Below are positions 15,513 to 25,808 of a stretch of 54,401 bases of DNA, in pieces. Every line of letters begins with the position of its first letter. Positions within the stretch are counted from its first letter, which is position 1. The DNA is from Purshia tridentata. Its lineage: Eukaryota; Streptophyta; Magnoliopsida; Rosales; Rosaceae. The stretch covers positions 1-54,401 of the forward strand of contig QANT01008292.1 of assembly GCA_003254885.1 (NCBI GenBank), read 5' to 3'. The notes below the pieces were generated by a model that searched no databases, had not been told where the DNA came from, and saw only the letters and a list, made by a program, of their open reading frames with translations. The translations under genes and the position numbers were made by a program.

Positions 15513-16832
15513 TTATTTGCACTCTGTGGGCATAACTTTAAACCTTGATGTATCTTTACAGTAAGAGTAAAACATTAGCTTCCTTCTTGCCCAATCCATA
15601 GCCGTAATCTGTTGGTTGGACAACTTCACAAACTCGGGTCCCTCAACTGGGTCCAAGCTTGAAGGACTACTGCTCTTAGAACATGTACTGCTACTCACTG
15701 CACTGGGGTTCGATATGCACCCACTCATTTCCACTTCTGCAAGTGAAACTCTAAATGGTGCATACTTATAGTTCACTGGGTATTTTCCTCCATGTGTTGC
15801 CCACTCTGACCCATCCCATATCGTTGCATAAACTGACATGGGTTTTAATGGGTAAACAGAGGAGAATTTGCTGCTGTGCAGAAACTCTCTCACTGGGATG
15901 TTGTCCACTAGAAACCTGCAAATTTTCATGTAATTAATCCAACCATTCTTTTCCCTTTCATTTTTCTTTTTATTTTTAGAATTGGGTTTTAATTAATTTT
16001 GATATTCTTACACTATATGATGGTCGTTCCAGATGATGCTGTATAGATGGTGCTGCTGAGTTGGGTCAAACCAGAGGTAAAATTTCTCTTCTCTTCCTGT
16101 GTTGACACTTCCATTGGCATACACATTTGTTTGGATGACCCAATCATTTCTTTTGTCATGCCCCAGTAGTTCTATGTCAATCTCATCGTGATTGTGAGGG
16201 AAAACATCTGCATTAGACAACTGCAAAATTTCACTGAATTAGACTACTACTTTACATTATCAAGCAAACTATACAACTATACAAGCAAACTAAAAAATGT
16301 GTAACATGTTGCATACATATACATAAAAAATGTTAGGCATGACTGCAACGTATACATACATGATATTCTGATATATGCATCTTGAACTTACATAGAAAGC
16401 CACTACAACTCCAGGTGAGAGACCAGAAGGTAGCTTTATGGCGGCACTGAAGAATCCATAGTGGTATTTTTTTAGTGATGCCAATCCAGATCCTGCATGT
16501 TGAACCCAAAACAAAAACAGAAAACAAAACCTTACAATGAATTCAGAAAATCAACGTAAGTCATCAGAGGAAGAATTAATGAACAATGAAGGGACTTCAC
16601 CTGAGGATTTGTCAAGAGCAATAGTGGCCATGGATCCATTATTGGTCACCTGAATATTTGAAGCCCCAAAAGCTTTTGAAAACTCATTAGTAATCGAGAC
16701 ATGCGGGAAAACATCAGTTAAACGTTGAACGCTTGGAGGTGTGTAGCGTCTACTGTGTGAAGAAACACAAACTATCATACACAAGATTGAAAGACATAAG
16801 AAAATTAGCCTTTCCTGCAAAAAAAATGCCAT
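15513..16832 (-). CDS. XTH33: Xyloglucan endotransglucosylase/hydrolase, XTH33-like (GH16)
   Basis: Cuts and rejoins xyloglucan chains in the cell wall. Four exons on the minus strand (16832-16601, 16492-16392, 16220-16012, 15915-15513) join in frame into 314 residues. The N-terminus has a hydrophobic stretch ([14 protein letters not shown]), a signal peptide or signal anchor. The catalytic motif [10 protein letters not shown] places the nucleophile at Glu124, helper Asp126 and acid/base Glu128. The N-glycosylation site NGS at 147-149 follows, as in the family. The C-terminal XET_C part has paired cysteines (SGCIS, YSYCKD, PTEC). The fourth exon completes Val at the junction, giving HHIVFLVDNIP. 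The motif has Leu where most XTHs have Phe; I recall the same in Arabidopsis XTH33, a membrane-associated member next to PUB18. Very sure of the family, fairly sure of the subgroup. Confidence 0.93.
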
Positions 16833-19080
16833 GCTTTATTAGATATAGGCTGATATAGCTAGCTGATGATCATGAAGAAAGTGCCTGAAATTTTTGCTAT
16901 TTATTGGGAGGTTTTTGGGGGTTTCATTCATAATCTTGCTTAGTTGTCTATTAGCTGGCTGCCTATACATATATTTCCTAGTATGCATAGTATCCCTTTT
17001 ATTAGGCATTTTAGATTTGCAGCTCCAAGACAGTATCAGAAAGCTCATGTGGCGTGATTTTGAGAAATTGGGCACAGCCTGTGGGGCTGCCCATTGATTT
17101 GGACATTCACTTAAATGTTGATGGGTTTCCCAGCCGAAAAGTCCTCTGTTGAATGTACCATTTTAATTTTTGCCTTCTGGATGAGGTCCATGTGTTATCT
17201 TAGGCTGAAGGGAACTACAATAGTCTTAGGCCAAACTGAAAAGGGGGTTGGCCTTCACCGTGGTCCTAGGCTAATGAAAACCAAGTACAAGACCAGTTGC
17301 AAATGAATCATATTTTTTCCCCTTTTTTCTCATTGTGTTAGTTTTGGTTTCATACCTAACAAGCCAATTTAGTAGCTACAATATTCATAAAAAAACTCAT
17401 ATAGGTGGCCAAGTGGTAAGTAGGCGAGCGTCAAAAGAATTATAAGCTCATACGTTGTAGTTTCGAACTCTGGTAGGCGTAAAAACACTCAAATTTACGT
17501 AGTTTGCCAGTAACTACACACTGTGAAAGTTTTCCATAATAATAGTATCAATAAACAAGTTAAAGGGAAGGTATATAGTCTTATAGGGTCGACCAAAAAA
17601 ATTTCTATGTTCCTTTATTCACAAAGTGGCCAAATTTGCCAGAAGGGTTGTAGCTGGCTTGGTCCTTAGAGAGGTGTCTGATGATATGACAGTTAACATA
17701 TTGTCAGGCATTGCAATAAAAGGCCCTGCAAGTTGATGGAGGCTTTATGGGGGAGTCCCTTTTTATTTGTACATATATTCTGAATCTGATTGATGTGAAA
17801 TTTAAAAGATAATTGGCAAAGCATTGTACAAGATCGAAGAATCCTGCAAATCTAAGCCAGCCTGTTACATATGATGACGGGTAGGTTCACAATATGCCAA
17901 ATATTGTTGTAGGCTGCTTGAAGAAGATGCCAAAGAGTCTGATTTCCTAGAAGCACAAGTTGTTAAATTTTTTATTCTTGTTTATGCTACAGACCAAACC
18001 AGAAAACTATAAGAAGTTCCACACCTTTTTTGACTTCAGAGTTGAGAGGCTCTGATGCAAATAATTATCGAGCATTTGACAAATTATTGAATCAATAATT
18101 GTATAGTTCATATATAACATGTATGGGATGCCTATATATGTTAATCGCTGCATATGATATTATGTAATGTTCCAAACTGTGTTCATTGAATTTCTTGTGA
18201 GTAAAGATAAGCATGGGGTGGATTGGGAGTTGGGACTAAGTTCTTTAAGAAAGTCTCCACCATATTCTTATCATGTACCTTATTTTTGGAATCAACTTTC
18301 CAATGAAAATTTGGATCACATATGAAAATATCTCGGATATTTTCGATCAAATAAATATTTACACATTTTATTCTCATTTTAATATCACCCTATGCTTTTT
18401 TTTTATTCCCTAATCCTACCTCCCACACCCTAGGCCATGGACATAGTACGAAGTACTCCTTGACATCATTGAATTCGTTCACTTGATATTCTAATGATAA
18501 GGTATACACTTCTTTTAATTCTTAATCAATTATATATATGAAAATTACTATTTTTGTGTAAAATATGTAAGTTATTTACTCATGTTAAAATTCTTATACG
18601 ATTATTATTAGAGTACAAATCAACTAAATGAGTTGGACAGAGAAGAATTGCTACACTTGTATGTTGTTATTATTATTTTTAGACGGGAAATGAGCAACAA
18701 TGCTTAGATGAAAAATCTCTTTATGTATATCTTTAAATACTACAAGCTTTTATACTTCAGAGTTCAGACAAGTTTCGCTTTTATAAAAAAAGTTCTCAGT
18801 TTCCTCATTGCAATGGTGTGGTTAAAGAGTATATCAAGAACTATACTTTGACTTCTCTATTGGATAGCAAATACGATTAAAGAGTATTGAAAACAAACGA
18901 GAAAAAAAAACTCCATACTCAACTGGTCAAAGGTCAACTCGATTCCAAGGTCGAAACCTTTTACAAGCTTGACTTTCCAATTGCATAAATCAATTGAAAA
19001 ATGATATTAAATATGATCAATCATTTTCTAATTAATTATTGCTTCAATAATGCTCGTAAATTTTACGCAACTTCCTCATA
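16833..19080. other. Intergenic spacer, XTH33-like / PUB (divergent)
   Basis: Contains both promoters and the SINE-like remnant at 17400-17530. Otherwise AT-rich, with no coding sequence I recognise. A GGTCGAAACC near 18952 vaguely resembles a tRNA B box but lacks a convincing partner. Confidence 0.5.
17400..17530 (+). mobile_element. tRNA-derived SINE remnant
   Basis: TGGCCAAGTGG at 17406-17416 matches a tRNA-type A box. GTTTCGAACTC at about 17460-17470 matches a B box, roughly 45-50 bases downstream as in pol III promoters. No acceptor stem closes, so this is not a functional tRNA. It looks like the head of a SINE, followed by a short body with no clear A-tail or target duplication. Confidence 0.5.
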
Positions 19081-19183
19081 ATTATTACACGCGTTATATA
19101 GTGGAGTGTCGGCTACCTGTGTTCACGTACCTTCACCACCACCACCACCTCTCCTCCACGAGGCCTTTCCATAATCGACGCTC

Positions 19184-19356
19184 TACGTGTCACTCGCCGA
19201 TTCGATCACTCCCAACTCGAAACTCTCTACGAAGCCGCCTTTCTCTGTACCCACGTGTCCTCAACACGTGTCGACTACTGAACAACCATACCCATACCGT
19301 ACATACAGTCGGATCTTGTGTACTCATCACTGGCAAATAACCATTCAACACGTGTC
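19184..19356 (+). promoter_or_regulatory. ABRE/G-box cluster upstream of PUB18/19-like
   Basis: Four ACGTGTC elements lie within 175 bases: TACGTGTC at 19184-19191 and CACGTGTC at 19252-19259, 19265-19272 and 19349-19356. ACGTGKC is the binding site of ABF/AREB bZIP factors, and paired copies are typical of ABA-induced genes. A reverse-strand DRE-like GCCGAC core lies at 19108-19113. PUB18/19 of Arabidopsis are ABA and drought responsive, so the cluster fits the gene. Sites are seen; function is inferred. Confidence 0.75.
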
Positions 19357-19372
19357 CACAACTCCCTCCCCT

Positions 19373-19378
19373 TATATA
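19373..19378 (+). promoter_or_regulatory. Probable TATA box of PUB18/19-like
   Basis: TATATA just after the last ABRE and 110 bases before the chosen start codon, which places transcription start near 19405. Confidence 0.55.
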
Positions 19379-19482
19379 CGCACAATCCGCCATATCTTAA
19401 ACTGAACAAACAAACAAACAAACAAAATCCAAACACAAACGAAGACGATCCAAACTTTTTATCCACTCTTCCTTTTTGTTCA

Positions 19483-21543
19483 ATGATCCAAAGAAGCGGG
19501 TCGGGTCGCCGGATTCTCACATACCCGGCGGTTCATCCTTGTGAAGCCATCGCTCCGGAAACACTCTTGAGCTCAATCATCACTCTCACCTCCAACATTT
19601 GCTCTTACAAATACAAATTCTTCGCCAGCAACCAGCGAAACGCTCGTGAAGCCATACGACTAATCGGAGTTGTTCGAGTTTTTCTCGAAGAACTCCGAGA
19701 CGGGCTGTCAGGTCTTCCGACTTCGGCGGTTCTGAGCTTCTCAGAGCTCCACTTGACCTTCCAGAAAGTTCAGTTATTGTTGGAAGACTGTACCCGGGAA
19801 GACGCCCGAGTATGGATGCTGATGAATTTGGTGCACGTGGCAAACCAATTTCGGGTTCTTATTCGGGCCATGGCTACGGCTCTGGATGTTTTTCCTCTTG
19901 GTTCGGTCCACGCGCCCGATGAGGTCAAGGAGCACGTTGAATTGGTAATGATGCAAGCAAGGAAGGCCGGGTTCGAAGCCGACCAGGACGATATTCGGGT
20001 CGTGGAGGCTGTTAGGTCCGTTTTGATCGGGTTCGAGAAAGGGGTTGTTGCGGGTAAGAGTGATTTGAAAAGAGTTCTTGATTATGTTGGGATTAGAAGG
20101 TGGAGTAGATGCGAGAAGGAGGTCCGGTTCTTGGACTCAGAAATTGGGTTGGAGACCTTGAGAGACGAAAAGAGAGAGGTGGGTTTGCTGAGCAGCATAA
20201 AGGGGTTCATGTGCTACTGCCGGTGCGTGTTTTTCGACGTTGTGGATGGAGAAGTGGGTCGAAGACCCGAGACCAAATGCAGCATCAGCAGCAGCAGTGA
20301 GGTGCTGAATTGCCTCAATTTAGAAGATTTCAGGTGCCCAATATCGTTGGAAATAATGGTTGATCCGGTGACAATTGGGACAGGGCATAGCTATGATCGG
20401 TCTTCGATTATGAAATGGTTCAGAGCTGGAAACCCCATTTGTCCCAAGACCGGTGAGAAGCTCAAGAACACGGAGGTGGTGCCCAATTTGGCGCTGAGGA
20501 GTTTGATTCAGCTGTATTGTGCTGACAATGGTGTTCCAGATAAAGGTCATAGAAAGCGCGATATTGGGAGGGATATGCTTGGAGTTGCAGGCAGTTTGGC
20601 AGCTGAGCAAGCCATGAAAATGGTGGCCAAGTTCCTCGGTGGAAAGCTCGAGGTTGGGACACCGGAAGAGCGGAACAAGGCTGCTTATGAGATTCGGCTT
20701 CTTTCCAAAGCAAGCATTTTTAATCGGTCTTGTTTTGTGGAAACTGGTGCTGTTCTGCCTTTGTTGAAGCTGTTATCTTCAGAGGATTCAGTGACCCAAG
20801 AGAATGCCATTGCAGCCTTGTTGAACCTTTCCAAGCATTCCAAAAGCAAAGGTATGATTGTTGAAAATGGGGGTCTGGATTTTATTATAGATGTTTTGAA
20901 GAAAGGACTCAGATTAGAAGCTTGTCAGCATGCTGCTGGCACATTGTTTTACCTGGCTTCAGTTGAAGAGTACGGGATATTGATTGGGGAAAATCCAGAG
21001 GCCATACCAGCTTTGATGGATCTGATCAAGAATGGCACTGACCGGGGTAAGAAGAACGCATTGGTTGCTATTTTTGGGCTCCTTGCGCACCCTGGAAATC
21101 ATAAGAGGGTGGTTGCAGCTGGGGTAGTTCCTTTGCTGGTTAATGTCTTAACATCCTTCGAAAGTGAAGTTCTTGTCACAGATTCTCTAGCAATTCTAGT
21201 AACTCTGGCAGAGAAACCTGATGGAGCAGTTTCAATTTCACGTTGCAAAGCTTCGAATTTGATTGTGGGGATTCTGAACTCCTCCACTTCAAGGGCAGCG
21301 AAGGAGTTCTGTGTTTCTTTATTGCTGGCTCTTTGTGTAAATGGTGGCCAAGATGTGGTTGCTCTTCTAGTTAAGAGCCCTTCTCTAATGGGATCTCTGT
21401 ATTCCCAACTCAGTGAAGGCACCTCTCGAGCAAGCAAAAAGTCCAGTGCTCTCATCAAGGTCCTCCATGAATTCCAGGAAAGAAGTTCCTCTAGCTCAAT
21501 CGCTCGGGTTCTTCCACGAGAGCGATTTGTTCACGTTAGGTGA
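19483..21543 (+). CDS. PUB19: U-box E3 ubiquitin ligase, PUB18/PUB19-like
   Basis: E3 ligase that in Arabidopsis dampens ABA and drought responses. Single-exon gene of 686 residues, near the roughly 690 of PUB18/19. The chosen ATG gives MIQRSGSGRRILTYPAVHP, matching family N-termini; the frame is open upstream to 19318 but that part overlaps the promoter elements. An N-terminal UND region (about 30-250) precedes the U-box (about 282-356). The U-box starts DFRCPISLEIMVDPVTI and includes GHSYDRSSI and PICPKTGEKL. From about 400 to 680 there are armadillo repeats, recognisable from NAIAALLNLS, KKNALVAIFGLLAH and ALLLALC-type helices. Intronless structure is shared with Arabidopsis PUB18/19. It converges on the receptor kinase, leaving 297 bases between the stop codons. 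Family certain; 18 versus 19 cannot be decided here. Confidence 0.95.
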   Translation: MIQRSGSGRRILTYPAVHPCEAIAPETLLSSIITLTSNICSYKYKFFASNQRNAREAIRLIGVVRVFLEELRDGLSGLPTSAVLSFSELHLTFQKVQLLLEDCTREDARVWMLMNLVHVANQFRVLIRAMATALDVFPLGSVHAPDEVKEHVELVMMQARKAGFEADQDDIRVVEAVRSVLIGFEKGVVAGKSDLKRVLDYVGIRRWSRCEKEVRFLDSEIGLETLRDEKREVGLLSSIKGFMCYCRCVFFDVVDGEVGRRPETKCSISSSSEVLNCLNLEDFRCPISLEIMVDPVTIGTGHSYDRSSIMKWFRAGNPICPKTGEKLKNTEVVPNLALRSLIQLYCADNGVPDKGHRKRDIGRDMLGVAGSLAAEQAMKMVAKFLGGKLEVGTPEERNKAAYEIRLLSKASIFNRSCFVETGAVLPLLKLLSSEDSVTQENAIAALLNLSKHSKSKGMIVENGGLDFIIDVLKKGLRLEACQHAAGTLFYLASVEEYGILIGENPEAIPALMDLIKNGTDRGKKNALVAIFGLLAHPGNHKRVVAAGVVPLLVNVLTSFESEVLVTDSLAILVTLAEKPDGAVSISRCKASNLIVGILNSSTSRAAKEFCVSLLLALCVNGGQDVVALLVKSPSLMGSLYSQLSEGTSRASKKSSALIKVLHEFQERSSSSSIARVLPRERFVHVR

Positions 21544-21840
21544 CCCTAATTTTTGTGGGTATACTTGACATTATTTTATTCTTTTCAGGCCTTATAAATT
21601 CAGTGTCTGTAGATACGCTTGATTTGTTTTATCAAGTTTGATTTCGTTATTAGCTCGATATTTTTTGAAGAGCTAATAACTGTATGATCAGCTTCTGTAT
21701 TTTTCAATGAAGCTTTGTACAAAAACATTGTTGGATTGTAATGTTTTGTAATTCTGTTCTCTATATAAAGTCAACAATAATGGTGTGATACATAATACAT
21801 TTCTCTAACGGAGATTCATGATAACAAGAACTACCTTTCT

Positions 21841-24460
21841 TCAATTTGAAGTCTTGATTGGTGCGGCACAAGCAAATGACTCCATTTGGGTTGAGAAGTG
21901 TAGTGCCTTTTCTAGTGTTGATACCACTTGCTCCATGCGTGGCCTTTGCTGCTTTAGTCCTGTGCATGACAAAGCTAGTTTGAATATAAGTTCAAAGGCT
22001 ACTACGGAGTACTCCCCATCAAGTTTGGGATCAGCAAATTCAGTTACATCACCACCTTTTGTGAGGCCCCTGGCCTGAAGAGCAGAGACACGGACCAGAA
22101 GAAAAGAGAATCAGTGACTTGAAATAGTATTTCAGAAATTTGGAAAATATGAACATTCTCACCATTTTACTTAGAGACATTGGTGTATTTGAATTCAAAT
22201 TGATAACCCTGCGCCCTGAGAGAATTTGTAGAAGAACTATTCCAAAACTGTAGACATCTCCTGAAGCATTTACACGGTGATTCCTTCGGTACTCAGGATC
22301 AACATAACCAAATGTCCCTCTCACTTCTGAGCTCACGTAGGACTGACCCAAGTCCATAACTTTAGATAACCCAAAGTCTGATAGTTTTGCTTGAAAGTTT
22401 GCATCGATGAGAATGTTTGTTGGCTGCCAATGGGCAATGTGACAAAAATTTGCTTGAAGAAAAGAGTGGCAACGAACAGTAAAAGATGGGGCAAAAACAG
22501 AAGATACTGCAGATATAAAAGCCTACCTTGATATCACGGTGAACAATGCAGCCCTCTGGATAAGTGTGCAGAAACCAAAGACCCCTTGCACTGTCAATTG
22601 CAATCTCAAGTCTGGTAATCCATTGTAGACTTTTATCTTTACCTGTAATCAGCTTTGAATTGGTTCTCTAATTGATGAAAATGGTAGAGAAAAACATATA
22701 CACACATACCAAATAGCCACTCTGAGAGGTTCCCATTGTGACACAGTTCGTAGACCAGGAAACATTCTTCTACATCCTCACAATGGCCAAGCAAAGCTAC
22801 AAGATTTGGATGTCTAACATCGGAAAGGCTTGTTACTTCCCTGAAGAATGTCTCAACAAATCCATCGTTGATTATGTGCTTGACAGCAATATGCTCCCCA
22901 TTTGAGAGTATGCCTTTGTATACCTTTCCTGGAATATTATCAGAATGGCATGAGAAGCCAACTTAGTGAAATACTGAAACGATATAAAAGGTTCTTAATT
23001 CAAGTGCCCTTTTGTTAGGTTCTGCCTTTGTCTCTTTGCTTAAAATTTTCTTTCTTGCTGTTGTTTCTTGGAGAGGCTTTACCCTCCATGCCAAAGATTT
23101 GCTCTTTTTGCACATCTATAATTAGTCATTTATTACGCCCAAACAAAAGTATAAACACTGAATCAGAGAGATCATCACCAGCTCCGCCTTGGCCAATGAA
23201 GTTGGATGCACATAGATTGTTGGTCGCTGAATAAACTTCCTTACTTGATATTTTAAGGCCCTTGGACTCTTCAGACAGTGAATCATCTGATGCTGTCCAG
23301 TAAAATAACATGGTTAACAACAATTCACTACTGCTAGGTCTCAAGTAAAATATGAAATTAACTTCTTGGAGAAGTACCATATTTTTCAGCTGAAATACTC
23401 CCTCGAATCCTTTTTTTACATAAGGTCCACATCGCAATAAGTACTATTGCTGTAATTCCTGCTAGACCTCCAAATAGAATCCATAAACCTGACATTCTCT
23501 AGAAATTAATCAAAACTGGCAAAAACTGTTTAAAATTTTGTACTCAAACATGGCTGTGATGACCATTATGTATTTCAATTACCTGTGCTCAATTTTTTAT
23601 TACTTTCCGAGCTTCCCTCTTCATCTGCAATGTAAGCAAGGCGATCTTTTAGTTGGAGTGTAAGTAACAATAAGTGACAACTTAATAGTGAGAAAAAAAT
23701 CAAGAGAAAAAGAATGGAATTAAGGGATAAATGAAATAGATAACTCAAATGTCTATGCCAAGTGTCAGCCAGTCTGCCTACCTACTGAAAGCCTCTGATG
23801 ACCAAGGCATTCATAAAGAGCTTGAACCCAATTCTTATCATCAATTCTATTGCTTGTTAAGGACACCAAAACTGCAAACCTACAGATATTGACTTCGACT
23901 TGTGATGACTCTCTCCCATTGTCTGGTGATGCACCAGTCTCTTCCCACCTTCTCAAACATGCACTGCAAGCCTGACCGGATTTTCCGGTTGTGCCCAAAT
24001 GTTTACAGTCTTCACCTAAATGTTCCAAAGTGTTCCCTAGATTATTAACAACATCTGCTTTAGTATAGTCAGAGCAGCCACCAGCTCCACTTGTTAACTT
24101 CTTAATGCCACAACCAGACACATCCTTTTTAATATTCTTCATTAGGACTAAGCAGCTTGTCTGCTCTGTGGAATTTAAGAAGAGTTGCCCAGTCTTGTTG
24201 GCCCTCTGTCCCAACCCATATAGGTAGTCGTCGAAAGCTACTCCACAACAGTCACTGATAAAACCACCCCAATTGCCTGCTTCAAAACTTGAGTTACTCC
24301 TAGATGAAAAGGGTTGAATATCAAGGACACATGCAGTAACTGGGGTTTGTGACAGAACAAAATTTAAGGCAGTGAGGAGTGCAAAGACTAATATCATAAG
24401 GGGCAGTTCTCTGAACTTCACTCGATTACAACGATGGAGATTCAAGATGAATTTAGCCAT
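21841..24460 (-). CDS. Receptor-like kinase with cysteine-rich (SPARK-like) ectodomain
   Basis: Plasma-membrane Ser/Thr kinase of unknown ligand. Eight exons on the minus strand (24460-23782, 23624-23583, 23488-23378, 23292-23179, 22928-22710, 22642-22527, 22423-22163, 22074-21841) join in frame into 591 residues. A hydrophobic signal sequence (about 20-38) is followed by an ectodomain of about 190 residues with spaced cysteines (SDCCG, TSCLV, GCGIK, CSACLRRW) in a SPARK-like pattern. The transmembrane helix is at about 241-262. The kinase has IGQGGAGKV (310-318), Lys332 in IAVK, HRDIK (Asp425) and SDFG (Asp443), so it looks active; APE is DPE. It ends about 15 residues after AAPIKTS-type low-complexity sequence. 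I recognise the RLK class but cannot name an orthologue. Confidence 0.88.
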
Positions 24461-25808
24461 GGAGGGCGGTCTTAAGCCTTAACTGAGACAAAGAAGAGGT
24501 GGATACCATAGTTATGCCATCCTTGTGTGAAGAAAAGATGCTCAAAATTTCAAACTCAGTATCTGGAATTGCTATAGAGTCTGAAAGGACAAAAGAAGAA
24601 GGTATTGGGAATTGGGATCATGGGCATGGAATATATATTTCATTCAGTCATATACATTAAGTAGAATGAGTTGTTGCAGAAGAGACGGCTGTGATATATA
24701 ATTTTATTTGCAAACTTTTATATTATGCAGGCTAATTTTCAAAGGCATGGTCCAAATATGCTATTATTTAAGAATCAATCACATACTAATATATCACTTT
24801 ATTGATTTTAAAACCGGGTATTGCCGAATGTAGACATCTCAAAGAGATTTTGAAGTTTGCCCTCAAAGGTAAAGACAAACAGATGGGATAAAATGCATGG
24901 TACATTGTTCCTGCTGCTTATGTTTTATTGGAGTCAATGAGTCATATTCATTTAAAAGGAAGGATAAGCTGAGGGTATGAGTAAAAGAAACTAAACCTTA
25001 CAAGCACTTTGCTCTTTGATCATGTAATTTTTGCCAAACAAATGGTGCATCCAAGATGAGGATTTTTGACTTTAGTTTCCATGTTCAATTTAGAATCACA
25101 GCCGTTGATGCTGGTGTATGATCACTTTCATCTCTATGATTGACAATGGTATCTTTTTCATCCAAGAATATATTTATAATAATAATAAAAACTTTGTAAA
25201 AGTCGCAATTGTGTGTGTAGTTAATAATAAGTCAATGCAAAGTGCCAAATGGTAATGCCCATTCTTTAGCTCTGAAAAACAGCAAAGAGCCTAAGACTTC
25301 TGCTCCTCATGACCCCCTACAATTCTGAAACCAACTAAACAAGAGCTGGGGTCTTTGACTTGTCATAGTGGGCTCAAATGCTCCACTAAACAAAGTAAAA
25401 CCACGTTCATAGAGTCATAGATCTAGCAATTTACCAAATTACCAACAGGTAGTATAAGTAGTTGGCTTTAGTCAAATATTCCAAGATGGTAGCTAATTCA
25501 ATTTCTTCAGCTACGACAATTTGCTTAAAAAAGAAGTGTGATTAACATGCCAAACCTCGTTGCCTTGTTAAAAATACACTCAAAAAGGCAAAGCACATGC
25601 CTTTAATCGGTTGAATAAAGTAAACCATACTTTTTTGGCTAACTCAATTATTGCCCTGGACCATATAACGACTTCGTATTCTTCCATCATCCATTCTCCT
25701 ACCAAACCCATCACCAACATTTCATTTCATCAAAGAGCTTTCTCAGCTGATCCCCATTGCCCATACCCGAAACCCAGAAACGCATTGAGAATACCCAACC
25801 AATTTCCG
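24461..25808. other. Intergenic spacer, receptor kinase / ENT1 (divergent)
   Basis: Shared promoter region of two divergent genes. AT-rich, with TATATAT near 24632 pointing towards the kinase. The last 198 bases are open and in frame with ENT1. No repeat or other gene seen. Confidence 0.5.

Noticed and set aside
18900..18965. tRNA-like boxes near GGTCGAAACC
   Set aside because: No matching A box at the right distance and no stem pairing; chance similarity is likely.
19318..19482. 55-codon N-terminal extension of the PUB protein
   Set aside because: The segment contains the last ABRE and the TATA box, and family members begin at MI(x)nGSGRRIL, so it is promoter and leader.
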